DNA from: JAHDFB01 sp965658745
Lineage (GTDB): Bacteria > Bacteroidota > Bacteroidia > Chitinophagales > Saprospiraceae
Direction of reading: 5' to 3'
Length of the DNA stretch: 64,000 bases
Assembly: GCA_965658745.1 (NCBI GenBank)
Contig: CBFHTK010000001.1
Location: 248,001-312,000 of the forward strand
Positions 15,218 through 25,054 of the stretch are shown here, in pieces (position 1 is the first letter of the stretch; every line of letters begins with the position of its first letter). The notes under the pieces were generated by a model that saw only the letters and a list, made by a program, of their open reading frames with translations, was not told the origin of the DNA and searched no databases. A program made the position numbers and the translations under genes.

Positions 15218-16984
15218 CTATTGAATAGTAACAGATTTATACACTACCTCATTTCCTACCGTAATTCTCAAAGTATATTGACCTTTAGCAAAGTCCTGTG
15301 CATTGAAAAAATACTTTTGGGCGTAAGCCCGTTTATCACCACCTATCGTTGAATTACCTCTTTGTCCATCTCCTAACGTCTCTACAACTTGCCCCAACAT
15401 ATTGATCAATTCGATTCTGATTGGCTCATTTGTAAATTGTTCAACTTCAACACATGTGATAGCGCTAGCTGGATTTGGAAATACGTTCAAAGCAGCTACT
15501 ACTTCCTCTAAGTTTGAAACAATACCACAGTCAATAAATTCGGTTTTTCGCGGGCCATCTGCTCCAACAAAAGGCCTTAAAATCTCATCACCGTTCTCCA
15601 ATTCTACTCGAATAAAGTATTCAATTGACGATCCTTCTGCATAACTTTCTAAATCAATAGAATAAATCCCTTCACTTACCATATTCATGGCAATAGGCTC
15701 TTCAGAGCCATCTTCGACTAGGACGAAATTTACAGCTGCGACATTCTGCTTGGTGTTCAATTGAACTTCAAAAACAAAAGTCTCATTAGCGCACCAGCTC
15801 TCTTCTTTTTTCATACTTATCTGACTGGACTCAGACACTGCTACCTCTTTAGTAATACAGTGCAAAGCTCCAGAAAGTGGTATTATCTGATTACAATTGA
15901 TTCCTTGAACATTGTAGCCCGGCATCAACTCACTCCAAATCCTTAATGCAGTTGTATCGTATTCTTCCGTGTAGGTCGGTACAATAATGGTACTATTCGC
16001 AATAAGTGCATTGGCATAAGTCCGATAATCGTCACCTTGATTTGGATAATTTCCGTCCGGCCCAGGGGGCATTGGGATTCTCTTAATATTAAAAGGTCGA
16101 CCATAAGCAGTCTGATACTGATCTAGAATATACTGAATATTAGCTTCTATCTGCGGGCCATCTGCTATTCCTTCCGGGTACTCCCCTACTAAAATTGTTT
16201 CTTCATCGATCAATTTCATGTGCATATCAATATGATGAATAAGATCATAGGGTAACGCTTCCATTTTAATATACTCATCAATCCCCATATACTGATTCAT
16301 GATTGAATCAACTGCAACTTCACTATGATTGGAGGTTCCATATTGGTTGTTTGCACCATTCTCGTCTAAAACTAGATCAGAGGAAAAAGCTGTACCCAAA
16401 CCATCTGCCATAAAATTTCCACCTGTATTTACAAGATCTTCGGGAGCTGTTGATGTTTCATAAACTGGAATATTGAGAAAGGCTCCAAGTTGTTGTGGTA
16501 CTTGGTCATCTTTATATCTAGGACGATTATAAATCCAATCAATCCAAACTAATTCACCTGTTTCCTCTAAATATCCTGAATTTGGGCCATAATCTCTTAC
16601 CCATAAGCTATTGCTAGGAATCTCATAAAAACTAACGTTTTCACTGTAATCAATACCTTTATTACCTAAGTATGTTTTCACGTTACTCATGTTATCGCAA
16701 ACGATGATAACTTCAACGTCATCTTTTAGGTACTTCACTATTTCGGAGAGTATAGAGTTGAAGCCTTGCCAAGTTATGATAACAGATTGCATTGGTTCCC
16801 ACTCTGCCGGAGTTCTAACAACTCCGGGAGGAGCAGTTATTTGACTAGATTGGTAAGGCTTGTAAATACCTTGATCGACAATCTTTCTTTCTTGAGAAGT
16901 TAAAAACTTAGGTAGTATTTCTTGCTGGGCCATGGAAAAATGGCTTAGTAAAACAAGACAAAATATTCCAATGGCTAATCTCAT
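15218..16984 (-). CDS. Agmatine deiminase / peptidylarginine-deiminase-like protein with T9SS type A sorting domain
   Basis: A 588-residue secreted protein. It has a signal peptide (MRLAIGIFCLVLLSHFSMAQ) and, from about 50 to 390, a PAD_porph/agmatine deiminase domain. Its guanidine-modifying motifs are WVRDYGP, GGNFMADG, HHIDMHMK, and LSGALHCITKE with catalytic Cys376. A beta-sandwich-like region (about 400-480) follows. The C-terminal 90 residues are a type IX secretion sorting domain, with VFPNPAS and a closing GQYTLRITV..VVYKSVTIQ pattern. The family hydrolyses agmatine or peptidyl-arginine to the citrulline form plus ammonia; which substrate applies is undecided. The export signals place it on the surface or outside the cell. 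It follows the TonB receptor gene by 19 nt. Confidence 0.87.
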   Translation of the reverse strand: MRLAIGIFCLVLLSHFSMAQQEILPKFLTSQERKIVDQGIYKPYQSSQITAPPGVVRTPAEWEPMQSVIITWQGFNSILSEIVKYLKDDVEVIIVCDNMSNVKTYLGNKGIDYSENVSFYEIPSNSLWVRDYGPNSGYLEETGELVWIDWIYNRPRYKDDQVPQQLGAFLNIPVYETSTAPEDLVNTGGNFMADGLGTAFSSDLVLDENGANNQYGTSNHSEVAVDSIMNQYMGIDEYIKMEALPYDLIHHIDMHMKLIDEETILVGEYPEGIADGPQIEANIQYILDQYQTAYGRPFNIKRIPMPPGPDGNYPNQGDDYRTYANALIANSTIIVPTYTEEYDTTALRIWSELMPGYNVQGINCNQIIPLSGALHCITKEVAVSESSQISMKKEESWCANETFVFEVQLNTKQNVAAVNFVLVEDGSEEPIAMNMVSEGIYSIDLESYAEGSSIEYFIRVELENGDEILRPFVGADGPRKTEFIDCGIVSNLEEVVAALNVFPNPASAITCVEVEQFTNEPIRIELINMLGQVVETLGDGQRGNSTIGGDKRAYAQKYFFNAQDFAKGQYTLRITVGNEVVYKSVTIQ

Positions 16985-17003
16985 ACTATATGTTTATTTA
17001 TTT

Positions 17004-19304
17004 CTAGAACTTATATTTTAAACTTACACTTGGTAGTATGGGTAGCTGATCTACCCTATTATATGTTATTCTATCAAAGTAGAAAATATTTGCGCGATCG
17101 TAAGCATTTGTTACAGATGTATTAATCTCCAATTCACCTGCTTTACCAAAATCTATACGCTTTATTAAAGATAAATCCAATCTATGAAATGCTGGTAATC
17201 TTCCTCCATTTCGAGATGTACTGTAAAGAACTCCTACTTGATCAGGATTCTCAGTTACTACGTTTGTATTACTTCCATTTGCAAAATTGAAGAAATCATA
17301 GAATGCTTGAGTTTGAGTGAATGGAAAACCTGATCCAAAATTCCATCTTGCCCCGACTTCCCATGAATTGTTGACTCCAAACTGGTAGTTTCCTAAGATA
17401 TTTACATTATGCCTTCTATCAAATATTGTAGGGTAAGTCTGTATACCGTCAAACCTGTTTACATATCCAAGAGCGTAAGTACCCCAGAGGTAGAGGTTGG
17501 GAAGACTATACTTCAATGATATATCTCCACCATAGGCTACTCCGTTTTCAGATGTATAGTTGGGATCTGTCGCATTGAGTTTATTACGATTCACTACAAC
17601 TAGTTGATCAAAACTCTTCCAATATGATTCGATATTGACAGAAAAATTTCGCAATAGGTCAATTTCAAATCCACCTACTGCATGTGTTGCTTTCTGTAAA
17701 TTACTAGAAGTTCGATTTTCAGTTCCAAGATCAGCCACTCTAGATTGCGGCGAAGTTAAAAAACCAGAAAAAAGCGCAATTACATCTTGTTCATTTGATG
17801 TCGCTAACAAATTCTGTGAGTACAAACCACCTGCGGCCTTGAATCTCAAATAGTCAGTAATATTATACTTTAACCCTAATCTTGGCTCGGGAGAAAACTC
17901 AGATAGTGCAGAGTAGTAAATAGCTCTAAATCCAGGTTCGATGACCAAATCTCCGAATTTGTATCTCAATTGTGCAAAACCAGCAATATCTGGTGATGAC
18001 TGTACTTCGTCAAGTCGAATGCCAAATGGATTCGTAAAAGTAAATTCGGTATTAATCACATTAATCTCCACTCCATATTTGACAGAGCCCTGTGGAAGAT
18101 AATAATCAAAATCAAAACGTCCAACAAAGCTACCTACTGAACTCTCTCTCCTATCATCATCCTCATCTTCGCTGAATGAAATATCATAAGCAGAATATCC
18201 AATCAACCCATTCATCACTAGATCTGAATTATCAAGCAACAGCTTAAAGTTAGCACCTCCACCTTGATTCTTCCATCCAATATCAGCAACATCAGGATTA
18301 TTGAACCTATCCAAATAATTGAAACCAAATAAGGATAGATATGATCCATTTCCGTTGATGAAACTGATCTTTCCATATGTATCATTCAATGAATAAGGAA
18401 GACCAATCGAGTCATTCAATGCAGCGTGTGGATAGATTGCAGGACCTGTACGATCAATGTAACTAGTCTTCTGTGAAATCATAAATGATGTTGATCCCCC
18501 ACTTTCAGTTTGCTTGACAATAGGTCCTTCAAAAAATGCTTTCGCCATAAAAGGACTCACAGAAACCGCTCCAGACAAATTCTTTTTATTCCCATCCTTG
18601 GCTTGAATATCAACGATTGCTGAGATTCTTCCTCCGTGTTCAGCATTAAATCCACCAGTTAGTACATCAACATTTCTTATTGCATCTGTTTCAAATGTGG
18701 AAAAGAATCCAATACTATGAAAGGGATTAAAAATCGTAAGACCATCGATCAGTATTTTATTTTGAACTGGAGACCCTCCTCTAATAAATATTTGCCCACC
18801 GGCATCACCAGTTGAAACAACTCCAGGAAGAACCTGTAGATACTGGACAATGTCAGGCTCTCCACCAGTAGAAGGCATCATCGCAATCTGCTTGGGACTT
18901 ACTGATAATCTTGAAATCTTTACCTCATTACGAGCAATCTCTCGTTCTGCAGATATACTGACTTCCTTGATTTTCAATGCACCTTGAACTAGAAAAAGTT
19001 GTTGAGTAAACACATTATCATCTTCAATATCTATTTCAACTCTGGCTGTATCATATCCAATAAACGAGGCTGCCAAAGTATAATTGCCAGCAGGTACTCT
19101 CGTAAGGTTGTAGAAACCATTTATATCGGAATTGACACCATATGTAGTGCCTTCTAAATATACGTTACAAAACCCAACTGGTTCCCCAGATTCTTGATCG
19201 TAAACAGTTCCTCTCACAGATCCTTGACCAAACGCTGCACTTGCCCCAATAAGGAGGAATGCCAAAACTATTATTCTATTCACAGAAAGTACTTTAATTT
19301 TCAC
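17004..19304 (-). CDS. TonB-dependent receptor with carboxypeptidase-like N-terminal domain
   Basis: A 766-residue outer-membrane receptor. The signal peptide ends near FGQG. A CarboxypepD_reg-like domain occupies residues 28-110 (GSVRGTVYDQESGEPVGFCN), the plug domain about 120-225 (QIFIRGGSPVQNKILIDG, then AEHGGRISAIVDI), and a 22-strand barrel the rest, ending with aromatic-terminated SVSLKYKF. It imports a large substrate using TonB energy; none can be named. The start is a GTG at 19304; a second GTG at 19283 gives an equally good signal peptide. It is co-directional and close (19 nt) to the agmatine-deiminase-like gene. There is no SusD partner, so it is not a polysaccharide utilisation locus. 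Confidence 0.9.
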   Translation of the reverse strand: MKIKVLSVNRIIVLAFLLIGASAAFGQGSVRGTVYDQESGEPVGFCNVYLEGTTYGVNSDINGFYNLTRVPAGNYTLAASFIGYDTARVEIDIEDDNVFTQQLFLVQGALKIKEVSISAEREIARNEVKISRLSVSPKQIAMMPSTGGEPDIVQYLQVLPGVVSTGDAGGQIFIRGGSPVQNKILIDGLTIFNPFHSIGFFSTFETDAIRNVDVLTGGFNAEHGGRISAIVDIQAKDGNKKNLSGAVSVSPFMAKAFFEGPIVKQTESGGSTSFMISQKTSYIDRTGPAIYPHAALNDSIGLPYSLNDTYGKISFINGNGSYLSLFGFNYLDRFNNPDVADIGWKNQGGGANFKLLLDNSDLVMNGLIGYSAYDISFSEDEDDDRRESSVGSFVGRFDFDYYLPQGSVKYGVEINVINTEFTFTNPFGIRLDEVQSSPDIAGFAQLRYKFGDLVIEPGFRAIYYSALSEFSPEPRLGLKYNITDYLRFKAAGGLYSQNLLATSNEQDVIALFSGFLTSPQSRVADLGTENRTSSNLQKATHAVGGFEIDLLRNFSVNIESYWKSFDQLVVVNRNKLNATDPNYTSENGVAYGGDISLKYSLPNLYLWGTYALGYVNRFDGIQTYPTIFDRRHNVNILGNYQFGVNNSWEVGARWNFGSGFPFTQTQAFYDFFNFANGSNTNVVTENPDQVGVLYSTSRNGGRLPAFHRLDLSLIKRIDFGKAGELEINTSVTNAYDRANIFYFDRITYNRVDQLPILPSVSLKYKF

Positions 19305-19430
19305 GCAAATGTAAAGAAATTATTGTTCCCACGATCCAACGAAATGGTAGCCGAATCTGTCGTTGAAAACACATCGTTTACAATATAAACTATCAGCAAG
19401 AAAAGGCATTTGTTTTTGAATCCAGCCCTA

Positions 19431-20885
19431 TTAGTTGGTATCTTCAAAATATTCACGTGCTCTACGATTTAGATTATCCTTCATCCTCGTCGCATCAACT
19501 CTATTTCCATCAATTTCGTTAACTGCGTCAGAGTACAACTCTAGCTCCCATTGACGATTCTGTTTCTCGTTCCTTGACGTCGAATGCAGCAATTGAAAAT
19601 CATAGCCAGCCAAAGAAGGATTGTAGAATAAGAATCTGACGTTAACCTCTCCCGTAAGATCCAATTTGTCATAGAACCAAATTTCGTATGGAGGAGCTGA
19701 AGGCTCATTTTCGACCGCAATCATATTATCAGGCCTACCGTACTTCAGAAAAATATAGCCTCGATCAGTTTGGAAGCCTCGACCTACTGCGTTATAAAAT
19801 TTATTATCGACTGCTTGTGCAATCTTCTCATAGTGTCTGAAAGTCTCCTCAGTTGTAACTGGATCTACAGTCACCCAATAGTTATAGAGGAAGAACTTCT
19901 GTCCTTTAATATTATTTTCAGAAAGCAAAAGATTAACAGTTACTTGATCACTTGGCGGTAGTCTCGGTGACAGTGCGATTAGGTTGTATTCTAGTTCTTC
20001 TGGTGTCAGGCTATTGATGAAATTACCTTCCAAATCATACTCTGAATTAATCAGCAAGTCTCTATCCTTTTGGGGATTACTACGCTGGAAATACCTTTCC
20101 TCTTCAAGCATGACTTCTTGAGCTGAATTGACAACTTGAAATATCAACTTATAGTTACCGCTCGACAATTCAACAATTGGTATCATGTCTATGAACACCT
20201 CTTTACTCGAACTTTTAAATCTCTTATATTTGACAATGGGATCTATATCATTATCTAGGTTTTCAATAGACAACTTTACCGCCAGATTCTCTTGACCAGA
20301 CTGATCTGCGTTATAAATTTCAGAGAATACGTACAATTTATTCATCTGCTGATGAAAGAAATGAAAAGCAGCTGGCTCCATCAAATTACCATACTTGAAA
20401 AACGGATTATCTTGCTCTCTTGACGGCTTGACATTTGAGAGAAGGCTAATTGGTGAAACGAACATTTCTTGCTTCCACTCTGCAATAGTGATTTCTTGTT
20501 GTAAATTAAACTGGTTGCTCTTCTTGAGTTGATCTACAATTTTGATTTCAACGGTGTAGTTGCCAGGTGGTAAAACAAATCTTCTCAAGTCTATAAAATC
20601 AGAGGGATTCTTTGCTAAGGGGGATCTCAGTGCGTACTTTTCAAAATCTACAATTTGCTCATCTGCTTTCACTGTCACTAAAACATTGACTCTTGTTTCA
20701 ACACCCGCGTTTGTAACGATCTTTTCTTCTAGTGTCGAGCCTACAATATGCAGACTTACCTCTAAGTAAGGTAGTTCGTCTTGGTAATACACACCAAAGT
20801 GAACATCGGCATCTATTTCAGCGTGAACTATTGAGCCAATGCACGATAATAAAAGCAGCAGTAATATAATTGTCTTATTTCCCAT
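19431..20885 (-). CDS. GWxTD-domain family protein
   Basis: A 484-residue exported protein with a signal peptide (MGNKTIILLLLLLSCIGSIVHA). The N-terminal and middle regions look like beta-rich domains. The C-terminal third matches the GWxTD family, with FYNAVGRGFQTDRGYIFLKYGRPD and YEIWFYDK. The diagnostic Trp is Phe here (GFQTD). Function of the family is unknown; it is widespread in Bacteroidota and some other phyla. Its ATG overlaps the stop of the upstream lipoprotein gene by 11 nt, so the two are translationally coupled and may act together in the periplasm. Confidence 0.8.
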   Translation of the reverse strand: MGNKTIILLLLLLSCIGSIVHAEIDADVHFGVYYQDELPYLEVSLHIVGSTLEEKIVTNAGVETRVNVLVTVKADEQIVDFEKYALRSPLAKNPSDFIDLRRFVLPPGNYTVEIKIVDQLKKSNQFNLQQEITIAEWKQEMFVSPISLLSNVKPSREQDNPFFKYGNLMEPAAFHFFHQQMNKLYVFSEIYNADQSGQENLAVKLSIENLDNDIDPIVKYKRFKSSSKEVFIDMIPIVELSSGNYKLIFQVVNSAQEVMLEEERYFQRSNPQKDRDLLINSEYDLEGNFINSLTPEELEYNLIALSPRLPPSDQVTVNLLLSENNIKGQKFFLYNYWVTVDPVTTEETFRHYEKIAQAVDNKFYNAVGRGFQTDRGYIFLKYGRPDNMIAVENEPSAPPYEIWFYDKLDLTGEVNVRFLFYNPSLAGYDFQLLHSTSRNEKQNRQWELELYSDAVNEIDGNRVDATRMKDNLNRRAREYFEDTN

Positions 20886-21249
20886 TTTTCTTCATTAAAA
20901 AATTGAAGTTAAACTTACTTATTTTCATTTGAACCTGCAGTGTATCAGCAATCAGTCGCTTTACCTGCATTGTCTTAATCAGCTCATCTTTGACCAACAG
21001 TTCACTTCCATCGATTGCATAGTCAACTTGAACAGTATCACCAGTGAGATTGTGTCTCAATGTGCTAGTTTTAAAATCAAAAAAAGCATTCTCAAGGGTC
21101 TCTGTTTCCTTTCCGTTTCGCTCAGCATAAAGCATAATCCAATTACCCTCTATCTCTGACATTACAATTTCTTGATCCGAAGAGCTACAAGAAATAATAG
21201 TGATCAGAGAACCCAATACGCAGAAAAAAACGATCAAACTATTTTTCAC
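20875..21249 (-). CDS. Small lipoprotein of unknown function
   Basis: A 124-residue protein with lipoprotein signal MKNSLIVFFCVLGSLITIISCSSS; the lipid-modified Cys would be residue 21. The mature part is short and beta-rich (EGNWIMLYAERNG, then FDFKTSTLRHN), recalling lipocalin-like single-domain lipoproteins of Bacteroidota, but I cannot assign a family with confidence. It starts with GTG at 21249 and a TAnnTTTG element lies about 75 nt upstream. It overlaps the GWxTD gene by 11 nt, so it is likely functionally linked to that protein. Confidence 0.65.
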   Translation of the reverse strand: MKNSLIVFFCVLGSLITIISCSSSDQEIVMSEIEGNWIMLYAERNGKETETLENAFFDFKTSTLRHNLTGDTVQVDYAIDGSELLVKDELIKTMQVKRLIADTLQVQMKISKFNFNFLMKKNGK

Positions 21250-21322
21250 TTATTAAGATTTAAAAATTTGTATAATTTGCAGCACTCCAAGCAGACATAA
21301 CTGCTTGTACAACAAGTGTTCC

Positions 21323-21330
21323 CAAAGATA
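21323..21330 (-). promoter_or_regulatory. Candidate -7 element for the lipoprotein-GWxTD unit
   Basis: TATCTTTG on the minus strand, about 74 nt before the GTG at 21249. The -33 TTG is not convincing. Confidence 0.4.
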
Positions 21331-21393
21331 CGTCAATTTGACGATAGTTGTAACACGGGAAATAACTTGCGAAGACATAATCTACACAATAAA

Positions 21394-21423
21394 AAAGAGC
21401 CATCTGTAAACAAATGGCTCTTT
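21394..21423 (-). terminator. Intrinsic terminator of rplS
   Basis: A perfect 10-bp stem AAAGAGCCAT (21394-21403) and ATGGCTCTTT (21414-21423) with a 10-nt loop, followed on the minus strand by a run of T. It lies 21 nt after the rplS stop. Confidence 0.85.
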
Positions 21424-21444
21424 ATATCTTTTAATTGCACAAAG

Positions 21445-21801
21445 CTATTTTGCGTTGTGGGCTTTCTCTTTAATTCTTGCTTTCTTACCAACTAGACCTC
21501 TTAGGTAGTACAATTTAGCACGTCTAACTTTTCCACGTTTTAGTACTTCAACTGAGGCGATATTTGGAGATGTCAATGGGAATATTCTCTCCACACCTAC
21601 TCCATTACTCATTTTTCGAACAGTAAAAGTTTTGGTTTTACCTGAACCATTGATCTGAAGCACATCTCCACGATAAATTTGAATTCTTTCTTTATCTCCT
21701 TCAATAATACGGTAACTGACAGCTACGTTATCTCCTGCTCTAAAAGTAGGTAACGTATTCTCCTGCGATAGTTGCTCTTCAACAAATTTGATAGCGTCCA
21801 T
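21445..21801 (-). CDS. rplS: 50S ribosomal protein L19
   Basis: A 118-residue protein with the L19 core: FRAGDNVAVSYRIIEGDKERIQIYRGDVL, then VGVERIFPLTSPNIASVEV and GKVRRAKLYYLRGLVGKKARIKE. It sits at the 30S-50S interface. Length and motifs are normal for the family. It has its own TATCTTTG promoter element upstream and a strong terminator downstream, so it appears monocistronic and separate from rpsP. Confidence 0.97.
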   Translation of the reverse strand: MDAIKFVEEQLSQENTLPTFRAGDNVAVSYRIIEGDKERIQIYRGDVLQINGSGKTKTFTVRKMSNGVGVERIFPLTSPNIASVEVLKRGKVRRAKLYYLRGLVGKKARIKEKAHNAK

Positions 21802-21869
21802 TAGAATATATTTCTTTACTTATAATTTAATTTTCAAGTCTAAATAAAACTTGAAACGAATTTGAAGCG

Positions 21870-21877
21870 CAAAGATA
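21870..21877 (-). promoter_or_regulatory. Candidate -7 element of rplS
   Basis: TATCTTTG followed by CGC on the minus strand, about 69 nt upstream of the rplS ATG at 21801. The -33 region is AT-rich without a clear TTG. Confidence 0.5.
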
Positions 21878-21916
21878 ATATTATTTATGAATATTTACTT
21901 TACCTAAAGTATTTTT

Positions 21917-24205
21917 TTATCGCACAATAGTTGCAAACCCTTCTTCAACAATTGGAGCTCCCCTTGGACCAGTATAAAATAATTTATATACATAAACACC
22001 TGGTGGAGATTCATTTCGAACATTAAGCACTCTTCCATTCCAACCTTCGTCTGGATCTTGAGTCTCAAAGATTTGCTCACCCCATCTGTTGTAGATCCGT
22101 AGTTCGTAGTCTTTTACCCCAAAGAAGTTACCTTTAGGTTTAAATAAATCGTTGATCCCATCTCCGTTTGGCGAAAATGCATTTGGCAAAAATATACTAG
22201 CCAATGGAATTACGTCAATCAACTGGGTAAGTGTGTCAGGGCAACCACTAGGATGTAATACTACTAATTGTACAACTTGTAATCCTGTATCTTGGAATGT
22301 GTAGTTAACATCAGGTTGAAAGACAGATACCTCATCATTAAATATATACTGCCAAGAAATAGCATCTTCAGATCTATCTTTGAAAGCTACAGTTGGATTA
22401 TTAGATGTCACTGGGTCTGGTGAATAGCTAAAATTTGCAATGGGACTTGGTTTGACCTGGATCCAAAATGGATACTCTCTACTGGTGTAACAACCTAGAG
22501 GCGAGGTGATTTCCAAACCTACTGAGTATATACCAGTCTCTTGATATTCATATCTTGGACTAATTACAGTATCTTGACCACCATCACCAAAATCCCATAA
22601 AATGTCGTACGCATCACTAATGGGAATAGACAGATTATTGAATGTGATATTGGCTGGTCTACAGCCTTCAAATGTACTTGGTTCAACTAGTACTTGAGAT
22701 GGGATAGGAAAATAAGGTATATCTACAATCTTAGTATCAGTACAATCATTAATATCTGTGACCTTTAGCTTGACCGTCTTTATGTCAGGAGTGTCAAATA
22801 AATAACTATGGTCAGCATTCTTTATAGTATCCTCTTCATTCATATCCCATTCCCAATCAAGTATGATTCCTGACCCACTAAAACTAAGATCATCAAAGAC
22901 CACATCTCCAGCGACACAGGTATCATAATCATACTCATAATCAGCTATAATTTCTGGAAATACTTCAATAAACAATTTGGCAGTGTCGCGACAATCGTCG
23001 GAGTCCGGATTAATAATGAGTTGTCCAAAATATGAACCGATATCAGGGAATGTTATCGTCGGATTTTCAAGATTAGAAGTTACAGTTTCATTTCCTAAAT
23101 CAAATTCCCAAAGGTAAGCTTCAATGAAATTCTTATCCTCACTCAAGTTTTCAAAAGTAATCTCATTTTCCCCGCAGGATCTAATAAGAAACTCTTGTTC
23201 CTTGATTACTTCGTCATTCCCAACATCGGCATAAACCAAAATTTGACACTGTGTCACGTTAAACTGAAAATCCCTTTGAACAACACTCAGCAGCTCTCCG
23301 TTCCGATATTCTTTAACACAAACACCAACAACAAATTGTCCAGTGATTGTTGGATTTGCTGTAAGTAAGCCACTGAAAGTATTTATGGTAGTTCCTGCAG
23401 CAACACCTAATGGATTTTGACTTGAAAAGTCAGGTAGCTTAAAGATTACGTCATCATATATTGGCAGACAAAGCTGAGGATTTGGCGTCACACCAAAACA
23501 GCTGTTTGGATCACCAGGATTTTCATTAGTTCCCAAAGTACCGCCAGAGGTAATAGGAGTGCATAGTTCATAAACCAATTCATGACCTTCATTATCGCTA
23601 GCTTTATGATCAAAAACTAAAGGAGTATTAGCACAAATTACAATTGGCGGGAAATTATCAAACGTAGGTGAATCATTACAAATCTGCTGCGCTAATGGAC
23701 TGATCTCTACTTGGAAAACCGCACCAGTTGATTCTGGGTTTTCAATATTTACGATTGTATTATTCCGACAACAACGTTGATAGGTTAATAAATATGATTC
23801 ATTAATGACGGGGACAGTTATTTCAAAAACATAAACTCCTTTTTCCACGCATACGTCAGTTGGCTCCTCAACGCAAGGATCATCATTTATCGGAAGGAAA
23901 CTTTCTGAGGTAACTGGAGCAAAAAATGTTTCTTGCCAATTCCAATTCGAACCTGATCCAGAGTAAAGACCAAATCTTGCTGGGTCATCAAAAGCTGCTC
24001 CACCACCGAAACAATCTCTATACATGTTAAAAGTTATCTGAAAAGTTGCGAGCTTTTGATTTCCACTTGAATCTATGCCTAAACAATCGTAATAGACCTC
24101 ACCACCAATAATATGCTTTGCTTGAAGCGCCTCTGGCGCAAGAAACATAACGGCTGTAATAAGCACAATGAAAAAGGAGTAAATTCTGGCCTTGATTTTG
24201 ATCAT
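21917..24205 (-). CDS. PKD-domain surface protein with T9SS type B sorting domain (paralogue A)
   Basis: A 762-residue exported protein. After the signal peptide comes an N-terminal domain starting AKHIIGGEVYYDCLGID, with paired cysteines such as YQRCCRNNTIVNI. PKD-like repeats follow from about residue 340 (WEFDLGNETVTSNLENPTITF; WDFGDGGQDTVISPRYEYQ). The C-terminal 85 residues form the gliding-motility-associated type B domain (LPNAFSPNGDGINDLF, RIYNRWGEQIFE, GVYVYKLFYTG). It would be secreted through T9SS and displayed as an adhesin or released. It is the same length as, and closely similar to, the gene at 25055, with tsaC between them in the opposite direction. Confidence 0.87.
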   Translation of the reverse strand: MIKIKARIYSFFIVLITAVMFLAPEALQAKHIIGGEVYYDCLGIDSSGNQKLATFQITFNMYRDCFGGGAAFDDPARFGLYSGSGSNWNWQETFFAPVTSESFLPINDDPCVEEPTDVCVEKGVYVFEITVPVINESYLLTYQRCCRNNTIVNIENPESTGAVFQVEISPLAQQICNDSPTFDNFPPIVICANTPLVFDHKASDNEGHELVYELCTPITSGGTLGTNENPGDPNSCFGVTPNPQLCLPIYDDVIFKLPDFSSQNPLGVAAGTTINTFSGLLTANPTITGQFVVGVCVKEYRNGELLSVVQRDFQFNVTQCQILVYADVGNDEVIKEQEFLIRSCGENEITFENLSEDKNFIEAYLWEFDLGNETVTSNLENPTITFPDIGSYFGQLIINPDSDDCRDTAKLFIEVFPEIIADYEYDYDTCVAGDVVFDDLSFSGSGIILDWEWDMNEEDTIKNADHSYLFDTPDIKTVKLKVTDINDCTDTKIVDIPYFPIPSQVLVEPSTFEGCRPANITFNNLSIPISDAYDILWDFGDGGQDTVISPRYEYQETGIYSVGLEITSPLGCYTSREYPFWIQVKPSPIANFSYSPDPVTSNNPTVAFKDRSEDAISWQYIFNDEVSVFQPDVNYTFQDTGLQVVQLVVLHPSGCPDTLTQLIDVIPLASIFLPNAFSPNGDGINDLFKPKGNFFGVKDYELRIYNRWGEQIFETQDPDEGWNGRVLNVRNESPPGVYVYKLFYTGPRGAPIVEEGFATIVR

Positions 24206-24458
24206 ATTATAAATTTATCACTTTATACATATACCAACAACGAAGAAGTTAGAAAGTTAACAGTATTCAAACTCTAAATATTCTCTATATCCTAAAATAG
24301 TATCACAATTTGTCTCTTGATTTACTTAAATCTTGACAATTACTTTAATTTTCAGATAGTTCATCCTAAGAAAGAAAATCTAATTCTTCCGATAATTTTT
24401 TTCGACAAGCCGTCGTTTAGCTTTCACAATAATCCTTTGTCCTAAAGCAAGGTAAAAA

Positions 24459-25049
24459 ATGAGATCAACTCAATTCGTTCCTAAATATGACCCAACAGCA
24501 GTCGAATTAGCTGCGGCGATAGAAAAAGGTTGTACCATTTTGTTAGCGACTGATACGATTTGGGGAATGATATGTGATCCATTTAACAAGGAGGCTTATG
24601 ACCAACTCTATTCAATAAAGAAAAAACCAAAGGACAAGCCTCTAATTATTTTGGTGAGCAATATAAGTATGTTAAAACAATTCGTTGAAGACATTCATCC
24701 TAGAATTGAGACTCTTTTGGTTTATCACAACCGTCCTTTAACAATTGTATATGATTCTCCCATAAATCTACCTCAGCATCTTCTAGCAAAAGATGGAACT
24801 ATAGCAATCCGAATTTCTAAAGATGCTCTTTGCAATGAGATAATGGAGCATACGGGCAAACCGCTAGCTACCACTTCAGCAAATATTTTTGGTGAAAACC
24901 ATGCACTTGATCTTGAAGATTTACCTAAACAACTATTAGCAGATGTCGACTTTGTAGTAAGCAATAATGCTCAAGTCCCAGTAAACCAAAAAGCATCGGT
25001 AATAGCTCGATTTGATCAAAAGGGGGAGTTAGAAATACTTCGCGAATAA
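24459..25049 (+). CDS. tsaC: L-threonylcarbamoyladenylate synthase (YrdC/TsaC domain)
   Basis: A 196-residue single-domain YrdC protein that makes threonylcarbamoyl-AMP for the t6A modification of ANN-decoding tRNAs. Visible motifs are ATDTIWGMICDP, YSIKKKPKDKPLIILV and a closing KPLATTSANIFGE, all on the nucleotide- and threonine-binding surface. It lacks the C-terminal Sua5 domain, so it is the short form. It is inserted between two near-identical-length PKD surface protein genes facing the other way; its stop is 5 nt from the end of the second. Confidence 0.92.
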   Translation: MRSTQFVPKYDPTAVELAAAIEKGCTILLATDTIWGMICDPFNKEAYDQLYSIKKKPKDKPLIILVSNISMLKQFVEDIHPRIETLLVYHNRPLTIVYDSPINLPQHLLAKDGTIAIRISKDALCNEIMEHTGKPLATTSANIFGENHALDLEDLPKQLLADVDFVVSNNAQVPVNQKASVIARFDQKGELEILRE

Positions 25050-25054
25050 TCAAC

